The notes: generated by a model from the sequence alone, not told the origin. A stretch of DNA of 36,954 nucleotides from Herpetosiphonaceae bacterium (GCA_013821605.1 JACDGP010000048.1:1-36954), one strand, 5' to 3'; positions 8,154 to 16,847 are shown, counted from the stretch's first letter. Made by a program: numbers and translations.

Positions 8154-9182
8154 TCAATAATGGACCCACACTGGTGTGCCGACCGGTGCCCACGCATAGA
8201 GCTGTGCCGCAACGCCCAATGGTAGATTAACACAGCCGTGGCTCAGCCGGTCACCGGTACCGAAGCGGTTATGCCAGTAGGTACCATGTAGTGCATCGCC
8301 GCCGAAGAAATACATCACATTCGGTACATTCGGTACTACCCACGATGTGCCTTTCGCCGTCCCCCGCATCGTTTGGATAGATAACTTCTCATAGACGGCA
8401 TAGTTGCCAGGGGGTGTATCCCAGCCAGGGCGACCCGTCGAAACTCCCGAGCTTACGAAGAGCTGGTTGCCGTCATAGGCATACATCTGCTGTGTACTCA
8501 GGTTGACTTCAATGCGTTTCCCTATGGGAGTCGGTTTGGTTGCGGAAGTTGCGGGTGCCGGTGTACTGGCCGGTACCGAGGCGACAGGTGGTTTCGCTGC
8601 AGGAGCACCGGCGGGAGGTAGTACCGCTGCGGGAGCGCTCGCCGGGGCCGGTGTCGTGACAGGAGCACTCACGGCAACTGCTGGCGCAGGAGCAGGAGTG
8701 GCCGCCGGAATAACCAGTGACTGCCCGGCATAGATCAGCCCAGGATTAGTGATGCTATTCGCACGTGCGATGGCGTCCTGTGAGATGCCATACTGTAGAC
8801 TAATACTCCAGATCGTTTCACCGGCTTGTACCACGTGTTGTCCCGCCACCATAGTAGCAGCCGGAGCAGCAACGGCAGCAGGGGCCGCCGGCAGGAAGCC
8901 GCAGTTCGGAATCAAGAGCGGCTGGCCACCATAGATCAGGTTGGGATCGGCAAGTCCATTCGCCTGAATAATCGTTGCTTCAGGTATCCCAAACTGCACC
9001 GCCAGGCCGGAGAGCGTTTCACCCACCTGAATCATATGCATAACGCTGGTGGTGCAGGTGGCATCCTGCTGTGCTAGCTCCGACGCAGCCGCGCTGTGAG
9101 CAAAGAGGGGCAGAGGCAGGAAGCAGCCAAGGCTTAGAGCAGCGGCCATGAGCCATGATCTCAACCGTCGTGAACGCAGCAT
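8154..9182 (-). CDS. Secreted LysM / L,D-transpeptidase (YkuD)
   Basis: About 342 aa. A signal peptide (SWLMAAALSLGCFLPLPLFA) is followed by two LysM peptidoglycan-binding repeats (QVGETLSGLAVQFGI and QAGETIWSISLQYGI, each ending in a Leu-Ile-Pro), an Ala/Pro-rich linker of about 70 residues, and a C-terminal YkuD catalytic domain with HGTYWHN and the active-site SHGCVNLPL near residue 318. The enzyme would form 3-3 crosslinks or anchor proteins in peptidoglycan outside the membrane. ATG at 9182 is chosen because AAGGAGG lies 8 nt upstream and the signal peptide follows; the frame open to 9308 would bury the signal. Confidence 0.93.
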   Translation of the reverse strand: MLRSRRLRSWLMAAALSLGCFLPLPLFAHSAAASELAQQDATCTTSVMHMIQVGETLSGLAVQFGIPEATIIQANGLADPNLIYGGQPLLIPNCGFLPAAPAAVAAPAATMVAGQHVVQAGETIWSISLQYGISQDAIARANSITNPGLIYAGQSLVIPAATPAPAPAVAVSAPVTTPAPASAPAAVLPPAGAPAAKPPVASVPASTPAPATSATKPTPIGKRIEVNLSTQQMYAYDGNQLFVSSGVSTGRPGWDTPPGNYAVYEKLSIQTMRGTAKGTSWVVPNVPNVMYFFGGDALHGTYWHNRFGTGDRLSHGCVNLPLGVAAQLYAWAPVGTPVWVHY

Positions 9183-9402
9183 GGAATACCCTCCTTCTGT
9201 ATGTTCTGGCCAACCATTGCAGCAGGGAGCATCGCTTGACGCCCCAACACGTTTTACGATATAACGCTCATAACCTAGTCTACTACAAAGGAGCACGAAT
9301 AGTACCAAGCAGTTACGTGTAATGTCGACGTCGTCGATATCATAGCAAAGATGGCAACCTCCGTCGTATCACAACCTTGATCAATGTTAGATGAGGTAAC
9401 GT

Positions 9403-10206
9403 ATGTTGATTCAAACCGAGGGCGACACGCTGGTCATCGTGCGCCAGACCGACCACATGGCGCAGGTTGCCCGTATCGCCGAGCAATGGGGCAATACCTC
9501 GTTTCCGCCACCGGAGCATCTTGAAGAGACCGTTCGCGCCGCTGGCCTCCACGACAATGGCTGGCGTGACTGGGAGGAACATCCCACCCTCATCCCCACA
9601 ACGCAGCGCCCCCGCAACCTCAGTGAGATAGAGCCGCCCGTGCATGCCGCGTTCTATGGGGCCGGTGTTGAGCGCGCAGTCGCCATCGATCCCTATACCG
9701 GTCTACTCGTCAGTCTGCATGCCGCCGTCCTGTATGCCGGCGTTGAAGGTTGGGACCCGCAAACCCTGGTGCCGCCGCTTCGTCCGGAAGCCCCTACCGT
9801 TGAGCGCACATTTATTGAGGAGCAGATCACACTGCAGCGGCAGCTGCGAACGCAGCTTGCGCAGACCTCGCACTATGCCGCCGCCGTCGAACCTGCACGT
9901 CTCTGGCCGGCCTACCTGCGCCTCAGAACATGGGATCGCCTTTCGCTATTCTTCGTGTATTTTGGTATGCGCGATCAAGTGCTTGACCACGTGCCGGCGA
10001 GCGACGGCGAGACAACCATTGCGGTGCGCAACATTGGCGAACGAACGGCGACGGTTGATCCCTGGCCGTTTCAGGAGGACGAGGCCACGTTTCCCGTGCT
10101 CGCCGTGCGCGTGCCGGACCGACCGTATAGCAGTGGTGACGAATTCCTCCAGGTGCTGGCAACCGCTACTCCGGAACTCCAGCAGTTTATCGTGCGCCGC
10201 GCATAA
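9403..10206 (+). CDS. DUF3891 family protein
   Basis: A 267-aa soluble protein matching DUF3891, a family of unknown function seen in several bacterial phyla. Features visible are the N-terminal VRQTDHMAQVARIAEQWG, a His-Asp motif HDNGWRDWE near residue 51, and SLHAAVLYAG near 106. Conserved His and Asp placed like this recall HD-type metal hydrolases, but that is inference. GAGG precedes the ATG. It is flanked by a divergent transpeptidase gene and a convergent secreted protein gene, so it seems to stand alone. No signal peptide or membrane segment. Confidence 0.8.
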   Translation: MLIQTEGDTLVIVRQTDHMAQVARIAEQWGNTSFPPPEHLEETVRAAGLHDNGWRDWEEHPTLIPTTQRPRNLSEIEPPVHAAFYGAGVERAVAIDPYTGLLVSLHAAVLYAGVEGWDPQTLVPPLRPEAPTVERTFIEEQITLQRQLRTQLAQTSHYAAAVEPARLWPAYLRLRTWDRLSLFFVYFGMRDQVLDHVPASDGETTIAVRNIGERTATVDPWPFQEDEATFPVLAVRVPDRPYSSGDEFLQVLATATPELQQFIVRRA

Positions 10207-10297
10207 GCCACCGGTGAGCGTGGCCTATGCGCGTTTGGACAAGCTGAATCCAAGAATGCTCGAAATGGGATGGGCGTCGTGAAGCGTCTGATGGCGC

Positions 10298-11398
10298 TTA
10301 CTGCGAACAGGCCGCCGGCAAGACGGACGCCGCCGTCGCGGTGGCCGGGCCTTCCTGGATCTTGGCACTATAGATGCGCCATAGCGTAGCCGCCGGATTG
10401 GGGTCGATACCTGGATTGGTGTGGCGCACGGTATAACAGCCGAAGAAGACCTGCCGTGACGCGTCGGTGTGGCGCACAACCAGCACGGTTGGGATATCCG
10501 CAAAGACACTCCCCGCCGCTCCCTGGCCACTTGCGAGACCGATCGTCAGCTCGACGAACTCGGTCGTGGCGAAGCCCGCCGCAAACTGCGCGAATGGCGG
10601 CAGCCCGTTCAGCGCGTTGGGCGCCTCCCAGTAGTTGTAAGCACGCTGGTATTCGTGGCGGTTGATGGCATCATAATACGAGATCAGAAAGCGCTCCGGC
10701 TCGACATCCCGGCTCTCATAGAAGGGCACAGGTGCTGGTGACCGGGCAGCGCGGACCTCGTTGCCGAGCAGTCCTAGCAGCACAGTGAAGGGTGGCGCCA
10801 GCAGCGGATGGTATTCGAAGCGCGCCCGCTCGAACCACTGCGTCAGGACCATATCGCCCGACGAGTTCGTTTCCATCGCCGGCTCCGAGAGCGGATAGCC
10901 GAAGAGCCCCAACGACTCCTGGAAGCTAAGCCCTGGGTCACCGAGGTCCAGACCATGGCTCGACCAGTAGCTCCAGAACTGCGGTGCAATGGCATGACCC
11001 GTCACGGCAAAATAATGGGGCGCCGCCGGGTTGGCTTTGGGGAAAGTGGTCCAATCTCGGCCCTGCTGCTTCAACCGCTCGTCGCCGAGCCGCCCAAGCA
11101 AGACGGTGAAGGGTACGGGCATTTCTGGATGCGATTCGAGGCGGTTGCGCTCGAACCACTGGGTCAGATAGGTCGCGCCGATATCAGGGTTGACTTCGGG
11201 ATTGACCGTCGTCGTGGGATAGCCAAAGACGGGCAAACCGCCATTGAGCGGCCAGTAATTACTAAAAAAGACCCCGAGGCACTGGCCCGTCGCCGTAAAA
11301 CAGGACGAGCTTGCGCTGGCATGTTGTGGCCACGCGAGTGCCAGAGCTACCAGCAGTGCCAAACCTGTCATGCGACGCCTCAACGATGCTCGATGCAT
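10298..11398 (-). CDS. Secreted protein with two FGYP/QWFER modules
   Basis: About 366 aa, exported: a basic N terminus and a hydrophobic core LALLVALALAWP end at ASA. Two tandem modules follow. Each has an F-x-x-YW...GL segment, an FGYP turn (LPVFGYPTT; LGLFGYPLS), a QWFERxRxExHP box (QWFERNRLESHPEMP; QWFERARFEYHPLLA) and PFTVLLGxLG. I associate this architecture with secreted Chloroflexota proteins; no function is established that I know. The last third (YYDAINRHEYQRAYNYWEA) looks like an NTF2-like domain. ATG at 11398 is chosen over GTG at 11407 because AGGAGG lies 8 nt before it. A role at the cell surface, perhaps binding envelope polymers, is inference. Confidence 0.8.
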   Translation of the reverse strand: MHRASLRRRMTGLALLVALALAWPQHASASSSCFTATGQCLGVFFSNYWPLNGGLPVFGYPTTTVNPEVNPDIGATYLTQWFERNRLESHPEMPVPFTVLLGRLGDERLKQQGRDWTTFPKANPAAPHYFAVTGHAIAPQFWSYWSSHGLDLGDPGLSFQESLGLFGYPLSEPAMETNSSGDMVLTQWFERARFEYHPLLAPPFTVLLGLLGNEVRAARSPAPVPFYESRDVEPERFLISYYDAINRHEYQRAYNYWEAPNALNGLPPFAQFAAGFATTEFVELTIGLASGQGAAGSVFADIPTVLVVRHTDASRQVFFGCYTVRHTNPGIDPNPAATLWRIYSAKIQEGPATATAASVLPAACSQ

Positions 11399-11505
11399 AA
11401 CGTACACCTCCTATGTCAAAAATTAACCTGGTTGTACACCGTCTGCGAGCTATTCATGCTCATTCGATAATTCGACAACGAGCGCGTTTCAGCTGATGTG
11501 TCTGA

Positions 11506-14007
11506 TTATGCTTTTCCGCCGTGGCTGTTGCTTCCTTCCTGCTGTATAGACTGTCCATCGAACAGCTCGCTTCCGACTGCTTCATAGGCCCATTCGATCA
11601 GATTCACCTCGGTTATGGGTGTGTCGTGATCGCGCGGCACGCGAAACGTCTTGATCTCGCAGGGGTCAAAATGAGTCGTTAGCTCACGGCCCCAGAGCGA
11701 CAAATGAAAGGTTGCTTCGGTCGCCATTTTGGCGGTCTCGTAACAGCGCAAAATCGTTGAGTCGTCGTCTTCGGCTTGCTTGAGCACACTCACGACGATA
11801 TTGGGCCGGTCCACCGCAATATACGAAGCCTGCTGTGGCAGCGGACCGTCGTGGGCCGACTCGACGAGTGTCACGACGGGCTGGTTGAGTTCCAAGGCAT
11901 GCTGCACGGTGCCGGCAGTTTCCCAGCTGCGATCATGCGGCAACAGGGCATAGGTAAACCATTGGATGCCTTGATCCATGAAGGTGTAGTCTTCCTCCGG
12001 CACAAGTTGGCGTGGGACGTGGTGCGCATAGGGTGGTGAGCGTAGGATGGTCATGCTCAACTCGTTGCCGCGCACATCAAAACTATATTTGCCATCATTC
12101 AGCAAGCTCAAGCCATAGGGGATTTCGGTACTGCGCTCGATTCCCGACACGTCGAGCCAATTCAACCCAGGCTCTTCCTCGCCGGTCGCCGGGCGCTCGA
12201 TCGAGCCATAGGGGATTTCGTAGGTTGCCTTGACGAAGTGCAGGTTGACCGGAAAGCGTAACTTCAGCAGCTTGAGTTGCTCGTGCCAATCCACTTGTAC
12301 GCGAACGGTGATATACGGCAGGTCGCGGTACAGGGTGAAGTATTGCGTGATATGGGAAGCCCCATAGCGGCTCTGGACACGAATGGTGGCTTGGACGGGA
12401 CCCTGCTCGACCAAGCATACGTCGGTCGCCGTGAATGCTCCAATCACGTCCTGAAAATGATATACGCCATGGCTCCAGGTATCGCTGCGATCTTCGATCA
12501 CCACCGGGACTGCGGCCGGTCCAGCGAAGACCTCAACGTGCCAGCGTTTATCATGCAAGCTGACGATAGAGCCGGTCGTAGGGTCGATCTCTAGGCGGAA
12601 CCAGTCGGTCTCGATCATGTAGTCGCTTGCCGCAACCGCTGCCACTTCGAGTTGTGAGGGCTCCTTGCGCATGCGGAAGACGCGGTAGCCGAGGGCCGGT
12701 AGGTCGGCCACAAAGCTCATGCGCTTACGCCAGCCACTCACGACCACACTGGGCCGGATGAACTGGAACGACAGTTCGCGGTTCGTGTCGTCGACCAAGC
12801 GCATTTGGGGAGTTAGGCCGCCATAGTCGACTTCGACGGGGACAGTGGCGGGCCAGGCATGCGGATTGAAGACGACGATTGGGGTCATGCCGGCTTCGAA
12901 GGGCAGCGCGATGTTGGAGGCCAGGCGTTGGAGCGCATCGTTGAGCGCGCGGTTGCCGATGGAGAGTGCTTCACCATAGAGGTCGCGGGCGTCGTCGTAG
13001 GCTTCGGGAAGGCTGGTCCCGGCCAGGATGTCATGGAACTGGTTGAAGAGCACGTTTTGCCAAGCATGGGTCAGCTCCGATGGGTAGGGCTGGTTCACGA
13101 GATGGGCTGCCAGTACCGAGAGCCGTTCGGCAGTCAGGAGCAGATGTTCGGCCTGGCGGTTCCAGCGCTTGACACCGGAGTGGGCCGCATAACAGCCGCT
13201 GGCGTGGTGCTGCAACTCGTCATGGACCACCGGAAAGCGCTGGCCGCTGGCCCGCACAGTGTTGAAGAAGCCTTCGGGCGAATCAAAGACGAGGTGCGGG
13301 AACTCAGGATCCGCATCCATGCGGCGGATGCTGGCAAGGTTGGCACGGGTCGGCCCACCGCCATGGTTGCCGACACCGTAGAAACACATCAGGTCGTCCA
13401 GCGGAGCTTTCAGCTCGGGCATACAGCGGCGGACATAGGTTTGGAGATCGGCATCGCGCGATAAATATTCGTAGGGAATACGATAGGCGAGGACACGCGA
13501 GCCATCGTCCGATTCCCACCAAAAGACGCGACCGGGCAGGCCTTTCTCGAAGGTTTCGGGACGGGTAAAGACGTAGGACGTTAGGCCACTTTTCAGCAGA
13601 ATTTGGGGCAGCATGGCGTGGTGGCCAAAGCTATCGACGTTATAGCCGACAGTCGCGACCACACCCAGCTTTTCTTTGAAAAAGCGCTGGCCGTAGAGCG
13701 CGTGGCGGACAAAGGCTTCGCCACAGGGCAGGTTACAGTCGGGCTGGAGCCACCAGCCGCCGACGATGCACCAACGCCCTTCCACCACGCGCTGCTTAAT
13801 AGCCGCGAACATTTCGGGGTCGTTGCTTTCGATCCAGGCATAGATCGCGGCGGAGCTCGACGTAAAGACGAAGTCAGCCGATTCGCCTAACTGTTGGAGC
13901 ATGGCGCGAAAGGTTGCTTTGGCAGCTTGCAGCCCCTCCTGCCAACGCCAGAGCCACACGACGTCAAGATGCGCATTGCCGATCATATGTAACGTCTTGT
14001 GCTTCAT
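11506..14007 (-). CDS. Glycoside hydrolase family 38 alpha-mannosidase
   Basis: About 833 aa, hydrolysing terminal alpha-mannose residues. The N-terminal GH38 domain carries the metal-binding His13-x-Asp15 in GNAHLDVVWLW, Asp90 in LQPDCNLPCGEA and the nucleophile Asp125 in GYNVDSFGHHAMLPQ. A helical middle domain (LFNQFHDILAGTS near 330) contributes further conserved residues, and the C-terminal half is the long beta-rich region typical of the family. The start at 14007 follows GGAG at 5 nt and leaves MKHKTLHMIGNAHLD, a normal family start; the frame open to 14130 is an unlikely extension. No signal peptide, so it acts in the cytoplasm. No sugar transporter is adjacent. Confidence 0.92.
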   Translation of the reverse strand: MKHKTLHMIGNAHLDVVWLWRWQEGLQAAKATFRAMLQQLGESADFVFTSSSAAIYAWIESNDPEMFAAIKQRVVEGRWCIVGGWWLQPDCNLPCGEAFVRHALYGQRFFKEKLGVVATVGYNVDSFGHHAMLPQILLKSGLTSYVFTRPETFEKGLPGRVFWWESDDGSRVLAYRIPYEYLSRDADLQTYVRRCMPELKAPLDDLMCFYGVGNHGGGPTRANLASIRRMDADPEFPHLVFDSPEGFFNTVRASGQRFPVVHDELQHHASGCYAAHSGVKRWNRQAEHLLLTAERLSVLAAHLVNQPYPSELTHAWQNVLFNQFHDILAGTSLPEAYDDARDLYGEALSIGNRALNDALQRLASNIALPFEAGMTPIVVFNPHAWPATVPVEVDYGGLTPQMRLVDDTNRELSFQFIRPSVVVSGWRKRMSFVADLPALGYRVFRMRKEPSQLEVAAVAASDYMIETDWFRLEIDPTTGSIVSLHDKRWHVEVFAGPAAVPVVIEDRSDTWSHGVYHFQDVIGAFTATDVCLVEQGPVQATIRVQSRYGASHITQYFTLYRDLPYITVRVQVDWHEQLKLLKLRFPVNLHFVKATYEIPYGSIERPATGEEEPGLNWLDVSGIERSTEIPYGLSLLNDGKYSFDVRGNELSMTILRSPPYAHHVPRQLVPEEDYTFMDQGIQWFTYALLPHDRSWETAGTVQHALELNQPVVTLVESAHDGPLPQQASYIAVDRPNIVVSVLKQAEDDDSTILRCYETAKMATEATFHLSLWGRELTTHFDPCEIKTFRVPRDHDTPITEVNLIEWAYEAVGSELFDGQSIQQEGSNSHGGKA

Positions 14008-14172
14008 CGCGCTCCGTTTTTCCACGGCGGCATTGCCGGTCCTCTGCGCCGCGTATATGTAATCTTGGCGTAGATCGTTCGCGGCTGTCAAGTTGGAAAA
14101 GAGCGGCGCTACGAGGCCCCCATCGCTCATGCCTCCGGTCGCACGCCACTCATCCCTCGCTCCTCACCATGG

Positions 14173-14205
14173 TACAATCGAATCAGAATGGTTACGGAAG
14201 GAGCT
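14173..14205 (+). promoter_or_regulatory. -10 box and RBS of the phosphatase/MetAP pair
   Basis: TACAAT at 14173-14178 lies in the gap between divergent genes and would start RNA near 14185. GGAAGGAG at 14196-14203 then serves the GTG at 14212. No clear -35 is visible. Confidence 0.35.
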
Positions 14206-14211
14206 GTGAGC

Positions 14212-14826
14212 GTGTCTTCGTCCCTCGTTGCCCAGATCCTGCGCTTACGAACGCAGATTTTCTTGCGCAGGCGTGCCTGGCAACGGCGCCGCCAGCCGGC
14301 CTTGCCACCCAACGCAGATGCGATTACACCGCAACTGGTCGTGGGTGCCTTTATCGATGAGGCGGATTGGCGCCAGCTGTTTAATCAGGGGATCCGGGTG
14401 GTCGTCTCCTTACAAGGCGAACGCCATGACGAAGACACCTTCGGCGAGCTGCAACCCACCGGCTACCTGCGCTTACCCACGCCCGACTTTAATCCACCCA
14501 CGCTCGCACAACTGCGCATGGGTGCTGCCTTTATCAACGAAGCGATCCGTGCAGGTGAAATCGTGCTGGTGCATTGCCATGCCGGTGTCGGACGCTCAAC
14601 CATGCAGTGCGCGGCGTATTTGATGTTGAACGGCATGGAGCTCGACGCGGCTTGGGAGCTGATCAAAAGTAAGCGGATCAAGGCAGTCTGGAATGAGCGG
14701 CAGGAAGCGACGATGCAAGCCTTCGCCGCCGCGCTTATGGTCGAGCGTCAGGACATAGCTGGCGAGCTCGTACCCAAAGCTGATCTGGCTGCAACGACCG
14801 AGCAGAGAGAACTGAGAGAAGAATGA
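14212..14826 (+). CDS. Dual-specificity phosphatase-like protein
   Basis: About 204 aa with a cysteine-based protein tyrosine/dual-specificity phosphatase domain. The P-loop HCHAGVGRS supplies the nucleophilic Cys122 and Arg, and PTPDFNPPT near residue 90 supplies the general-acid Asp. An N-terminal basic stretch (LRRRAWQRRRQPALPP) precedes the domain and could touch membrane or nucleic acid. GTG at 14212 is preferred because AAGGAG lies about 8 nt upstream; ATG at 14188 is upstream of that site. The last bases overlap the MetAP start (ATGA), indicating translational coupling. Substrates may be phosphoproteins or phosphoinositide-like lipids; sequence does not decide. Confidence 0.87.
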   Translation: MSSSLVAQILRLRTQIFLRRRAWQRRRQPALPPNADAITPQLVVGAFIDEADWRQLFNQGIRVVVSLQGERHDEDTFGELQPTGYLRLPTPDFNPPTLAQLRMGAAFINEAIRAGEIVLVHCHAGVGRSTMQCAAYLMLNGMELDAAWELIKSKRIKAVWNERQEATMQAFAAALMVERQDIAGELVPKADLAATTEQRELREE

Positions 14827-15599
14827 CAATCACACTTAAGTCACGGAGCCAAATTGCACAACTCCATGCTGCCGGGCAACTGGTTGCCGAAACCTTTGAG
14901 TTGCTGCGGGACCACGTGCGGCCCGGCGTGACGACAGGCGAGCTGGACCAGTTGGCCGAAGAGTTTATTCGTCGCCACGGGGCGGAGCCGATCTATAAAG
15001 GCTATGTGCCACGCGGCAGCCGGGGCACACCGCCCTTTCCCGCCACGATTTGCGCCTCGGTCAACGACGTGATCTGTCACGGTATCCCCAACTCACGGCA
15101 GCAGCTCAAGGCCGGCGATGTCATTGGCGTCGACATCGGCGTACGCCTGCATGGCTGGGTCGGTGACTCGTGCGTCACCTATCCGGTCGGCGAGATCGAC
15201 GCCACGACCCAGCGGTTGCTCGCTACCACGCAGGAATGTTTGATGCTCGGCATCGAGCAGGCTCAACCACGCCAACGGCTCGGCGATATTGGGGCCGCAA
15301 TTCAACGCCATGCCGAGGCCGCCCACTTCTCCCTTGTGCGCGAATATACCGGCCACGGGCTCGGACGCAACTTACACGAAGATCCGACGGTGCTGCATTA
15401 CGGCACACCCGGTACGGGTCAGCGCCTACTCCCAGGGATGGTCTTTACGATCGAGCCGATGGTCAACGCTGGTGCTGCCGACACCAAAGTCGAACGTGAT
15501 GGCTGGACCGTCCGCACCGCCGACGGCTCACGCTCGGCCCAATTCGAGCATACGGTCGTAATTACCGACGACGGCCCGCTGGTCTTGACACGGCTGTAG
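14823..15599 (+). CDS. map: Methionine aminopeptidase, type I
   Basis: Removes the initiator methionine from new proteins. At 258 aa it has the usual length of the type I bacterial enzyme. All five metal ligands are visible: Asp104 in GVDIGV, Asp115 in GDSCVTYP, His178 in YTGHGLGRNLHED, Glu211 in FTIEPMV and Glu242 in QFEHTVV. The substrate His is in ICHGIPN near residue 86. The ATG overlaps the phosphatase stop as ATGA, so the gene is read as the second cistron. In many bacteria map lies in a ribosomal-protein cluster, so this placement is atypical and may mean a second copy elsewhere. Confidence 0.95.
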   Translation: MTITLKSRSQIAQLHAAGQLVAETFELLRDHVRPGVTTGELDQLAEEFIRRHGAEPIYKGYVPRGSRGTPPFPATICASVNDVICHGIPNSRQQLKAGDVIGVDIGVRLHGWVGDSCVTYPVGEIDATTQRLLATTQECLMLGIEQAQPRQRLGDIGAAIQRHAEAAHFSLVREYTGHGLGRNLHEDPTVLHYGTPGTGQRLLPGMVFTIEPMVNAGAADTKVERDGWTVRTADGSRSAQFEHTVVITDDGPLVLTRL

Positions 15600-15651
15600 T
15601 GGATGCGTCTTACGTGAAGTGATCGGCGATCGGTGCGCAAGCCACGGCACG

Positions 15652-15969
15652 TCAGTGCGCTTTCCGCGCATCCACCGCCTCTCGCAGCAACACAATAATT
15701 TCGCCATTGATCGAGCGCACGTCTTGCTGCGCTAGCTGCTCCACATCATTGATTAACTCCGTTGGCAGGGATACTGCCATCCGGCTCTGCGTTCGCTCCG
15801 CGCGCGGCACACCGCCGGAGCGCCGGCTTCCTCCTACCCGACGCTCCTCGCCGGCACGACGCTCGGGCTCATCCCACGTGCCACCGCCTACGCGCCGGTC
15901 ACCATTTGCTCGCTGGTCACCTTCTGCTCCAGCACGACCCTCGCTGCTCCGTTCCTTTTTCATGGCCAT
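15652..15969 (-). CDS. Ribbon-helix-helix DNA-binding protein with basic tail
   Basis: About 105 aa. The last 45 residues form an Arc/CopG-like ribbon-helix-helix: strand RMAVSLPTEL, helix INDVEQLAQQ and helix RSINGEIIVLLREAVDA. The first 60 residues are low-complexity, rich in Arg, Gly and Glu (for example ERRAGEERRVGGSRRSGG), probably disordered. ATG at 15969 follows GGAGAGG; ATG at 15963 is an alternative. It faces the pentapeptide gene, and the intergenic DNA carries repeated heptamers of the kind bound cooperatively by ribbon-helix-helix repressors, so it probably controls itself or its neighbour or both. No toxin gene is adjacent, which argues against a simple antitoxin. Confidence 0.75.
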   Translation of the reverse strand: MAMKKERSSEGRAGAEGDQRANGDRRVGGGTWDEPERRAGEERRVGGSRRSGGVPRAERTQSRMAVSLPTELINDVEQLAQQDVRSINGEIIVLLREAVDARKAH

Positions 15970-16000
15970 GACCTCTCCATATACTGTGTGTATCAATCAT

Positions 16001-16079
16001 ACATCAATTTGCTGCCAGAGTGTTGACAAATATCATTTTGATGTTATACTGATGTTTATCAGATGTTCAACCAACATCA
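16001..16079. promoter_or_regulatory. Candidate operator: 11-bp-phased TGATGTT repeats
   Basis: The heptamer TGATGTT occurs at 16039 and 16050, and as AGATGTT at 16061, each exactly 11 bp after the last, i.e. on one DNA face. Inverted copies lie at 16073-16079 (AACATCA) and, as ACATCAA, at 16001-16007. The array covers the -10 box and start region of the pentapeptide promoter. Binding by the adjacent ribbon-helix-helix protein is inferred. Confidence 0.6.
16023..16050 (+). promoter_or_regulatory. Sigma-70 promoter of the pentapeptide gene
   Basis: TTGACA (16023-16028), a 16-bp spacer and TATACT (16045-16050) make a near-consensus housekeeping promoter in an AT-rich stretch. RNA would start near 16057, inside the repeat array, leaving a leader of about 50 nt. 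Confidence 0.75.
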
Positions 16080-16106
16080 CCTAACAAGTATTGCGAGGTA
16101 GCGTCC

Positions 16107-16721
16107 ATGCTCAACATTCAACGTTCTCGGTCCACCCTCCCTCGTCTCCTGCTCCTGGTCATCGTGACCCTCTGGAGCGCGCTCGCCCTCGGTCATGTGT
16201 CGGCGCACAGTTGTGATAGCACAACGGGCTTTCCCAACCTCCAAGCACGCGACTTGTCCGGCTGTGACTTGACCGGCGCTTCCCTCAACCAGGCGAACCT
16301 GACCGGCGCGAACCTGAGCGGTGCTATCCTGAACCATGCCAGCGTGCAAGGGGCCGTTCTAACGAGGACCAACCTGCAAGGTGCTGTCCTAACCGGCGCG
16401 AACCTGAGCGGTGCCGTCCTGAATCACGCCAGCCTACAAGGGGCCGTCCTGATCAGCGCGAACCTGAGCGGTGCCGTCCTGGACCACGCCAGCCTGCAAG
16501 GTACCATCCTGATGGGTGCCAACTTGCAAGGTGCCACGCTCACCCATGCCAACCTCACGCAGGCTAACCTCACGACGGTCAACCTGACCTACGCCAACCT
16601 CAGCTACGCTACCCTGTATCAAACGACCGGCACAGACATTCTGTGGTCAAGCACCATCTGCCCCGACCGTACCACCAGCACTGCCGACGGTGGCACCTGT
16701 GCCGGACACTTCCACGTCTAG
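16107..16721 (+). CDS. Exported pentapeptide-repeat protein
   Basis: 204 aa. A signal peptide ([19 protein letters not shown], ending near VSA) precedes about 24 tandem A(N/S)Lxx pentapeptides (residues about 45-170; for example [16 protein letters not shown]) that would fold into a right-handed quadrilateral beta-helix. A short C-terminal cap has two cysteines. Pentapeptide proteins such as Qnr and MfpA are cytoplasmic and bind gyrase; here export makes a structural or surface role more likely. At DNA level the repeats are nearly identical (copies begin at 16308, 16398 and 16458), pointing to recent amplification. GAGG precedes the ATG, and a strong, apparently regulated promoter lies upstream. 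Confidence 0.88.
   Translation: MLNIQRSRSTLPRLLLLVIVTLWSALALGHVSAHSCDSTTGFPNLQARDLSGCDLTGASLNQANLTGANLSGAILNHASVQGAVLTRTNLQGAVLTGANLSGAVLNHASLQGAVLISANLSGAVLDHASLQGTILMGANLQGATLTHANLTQANLTTVNLTYANLSYATLYQTTGTDILWSSTICPDRTTSTADGGTCAGHFHV
16308..16517 (+). repeat. Near-identical in-gene DNA repeats
   Basis: The unit beginning GCGAACCTGAGCGGTGC recurs at 16308, 16398 and 16458. The 60-nt blocks 16398-16457 and 16458-16517 differ at only a few positions. All offsets are multiples of 15 nt, so repeat gain or loss keeps frame. Confidence 0.7.
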
Positions 16722-16729
16722 CTTCAGGC

Positions 16730-16750
16730 CTGCTCCGCTACAAGGAGCAG
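16730..16750. terminator. Hairpin between convergent genes
   Basis: CTGCTCC (16730-16736) and GGAGCAG (16744-16750) pair around a 7-nt loop, 9 nt after the pentapeptide stop and downstream of the convergent MarR gene. No T-run follows, so it is only terminator-like. Confidence 0.4.
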
Positions 16751-16847
16751 CAGGGAGGAGAAACCCACCAGCATACGGCCCTGGAAGAGTACCGGGGCCG
16801 GTGTATGGTTTTCGCCTTGCACAAGCTCTGCCGCCGATACAGCACTG

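Noticed and set aside
12859-13464. A 201-codon plus-strand frame inside the mannosidase gene
   Set aside because: Antisense of conserved GH38 sequence; no ribosome site or recognisable domain.
16308-16517. Regular repeats that might suggest a CRISPR array
   Set aside because: The repeats are coding pentapeptide units in one open frame with no unique spacers.
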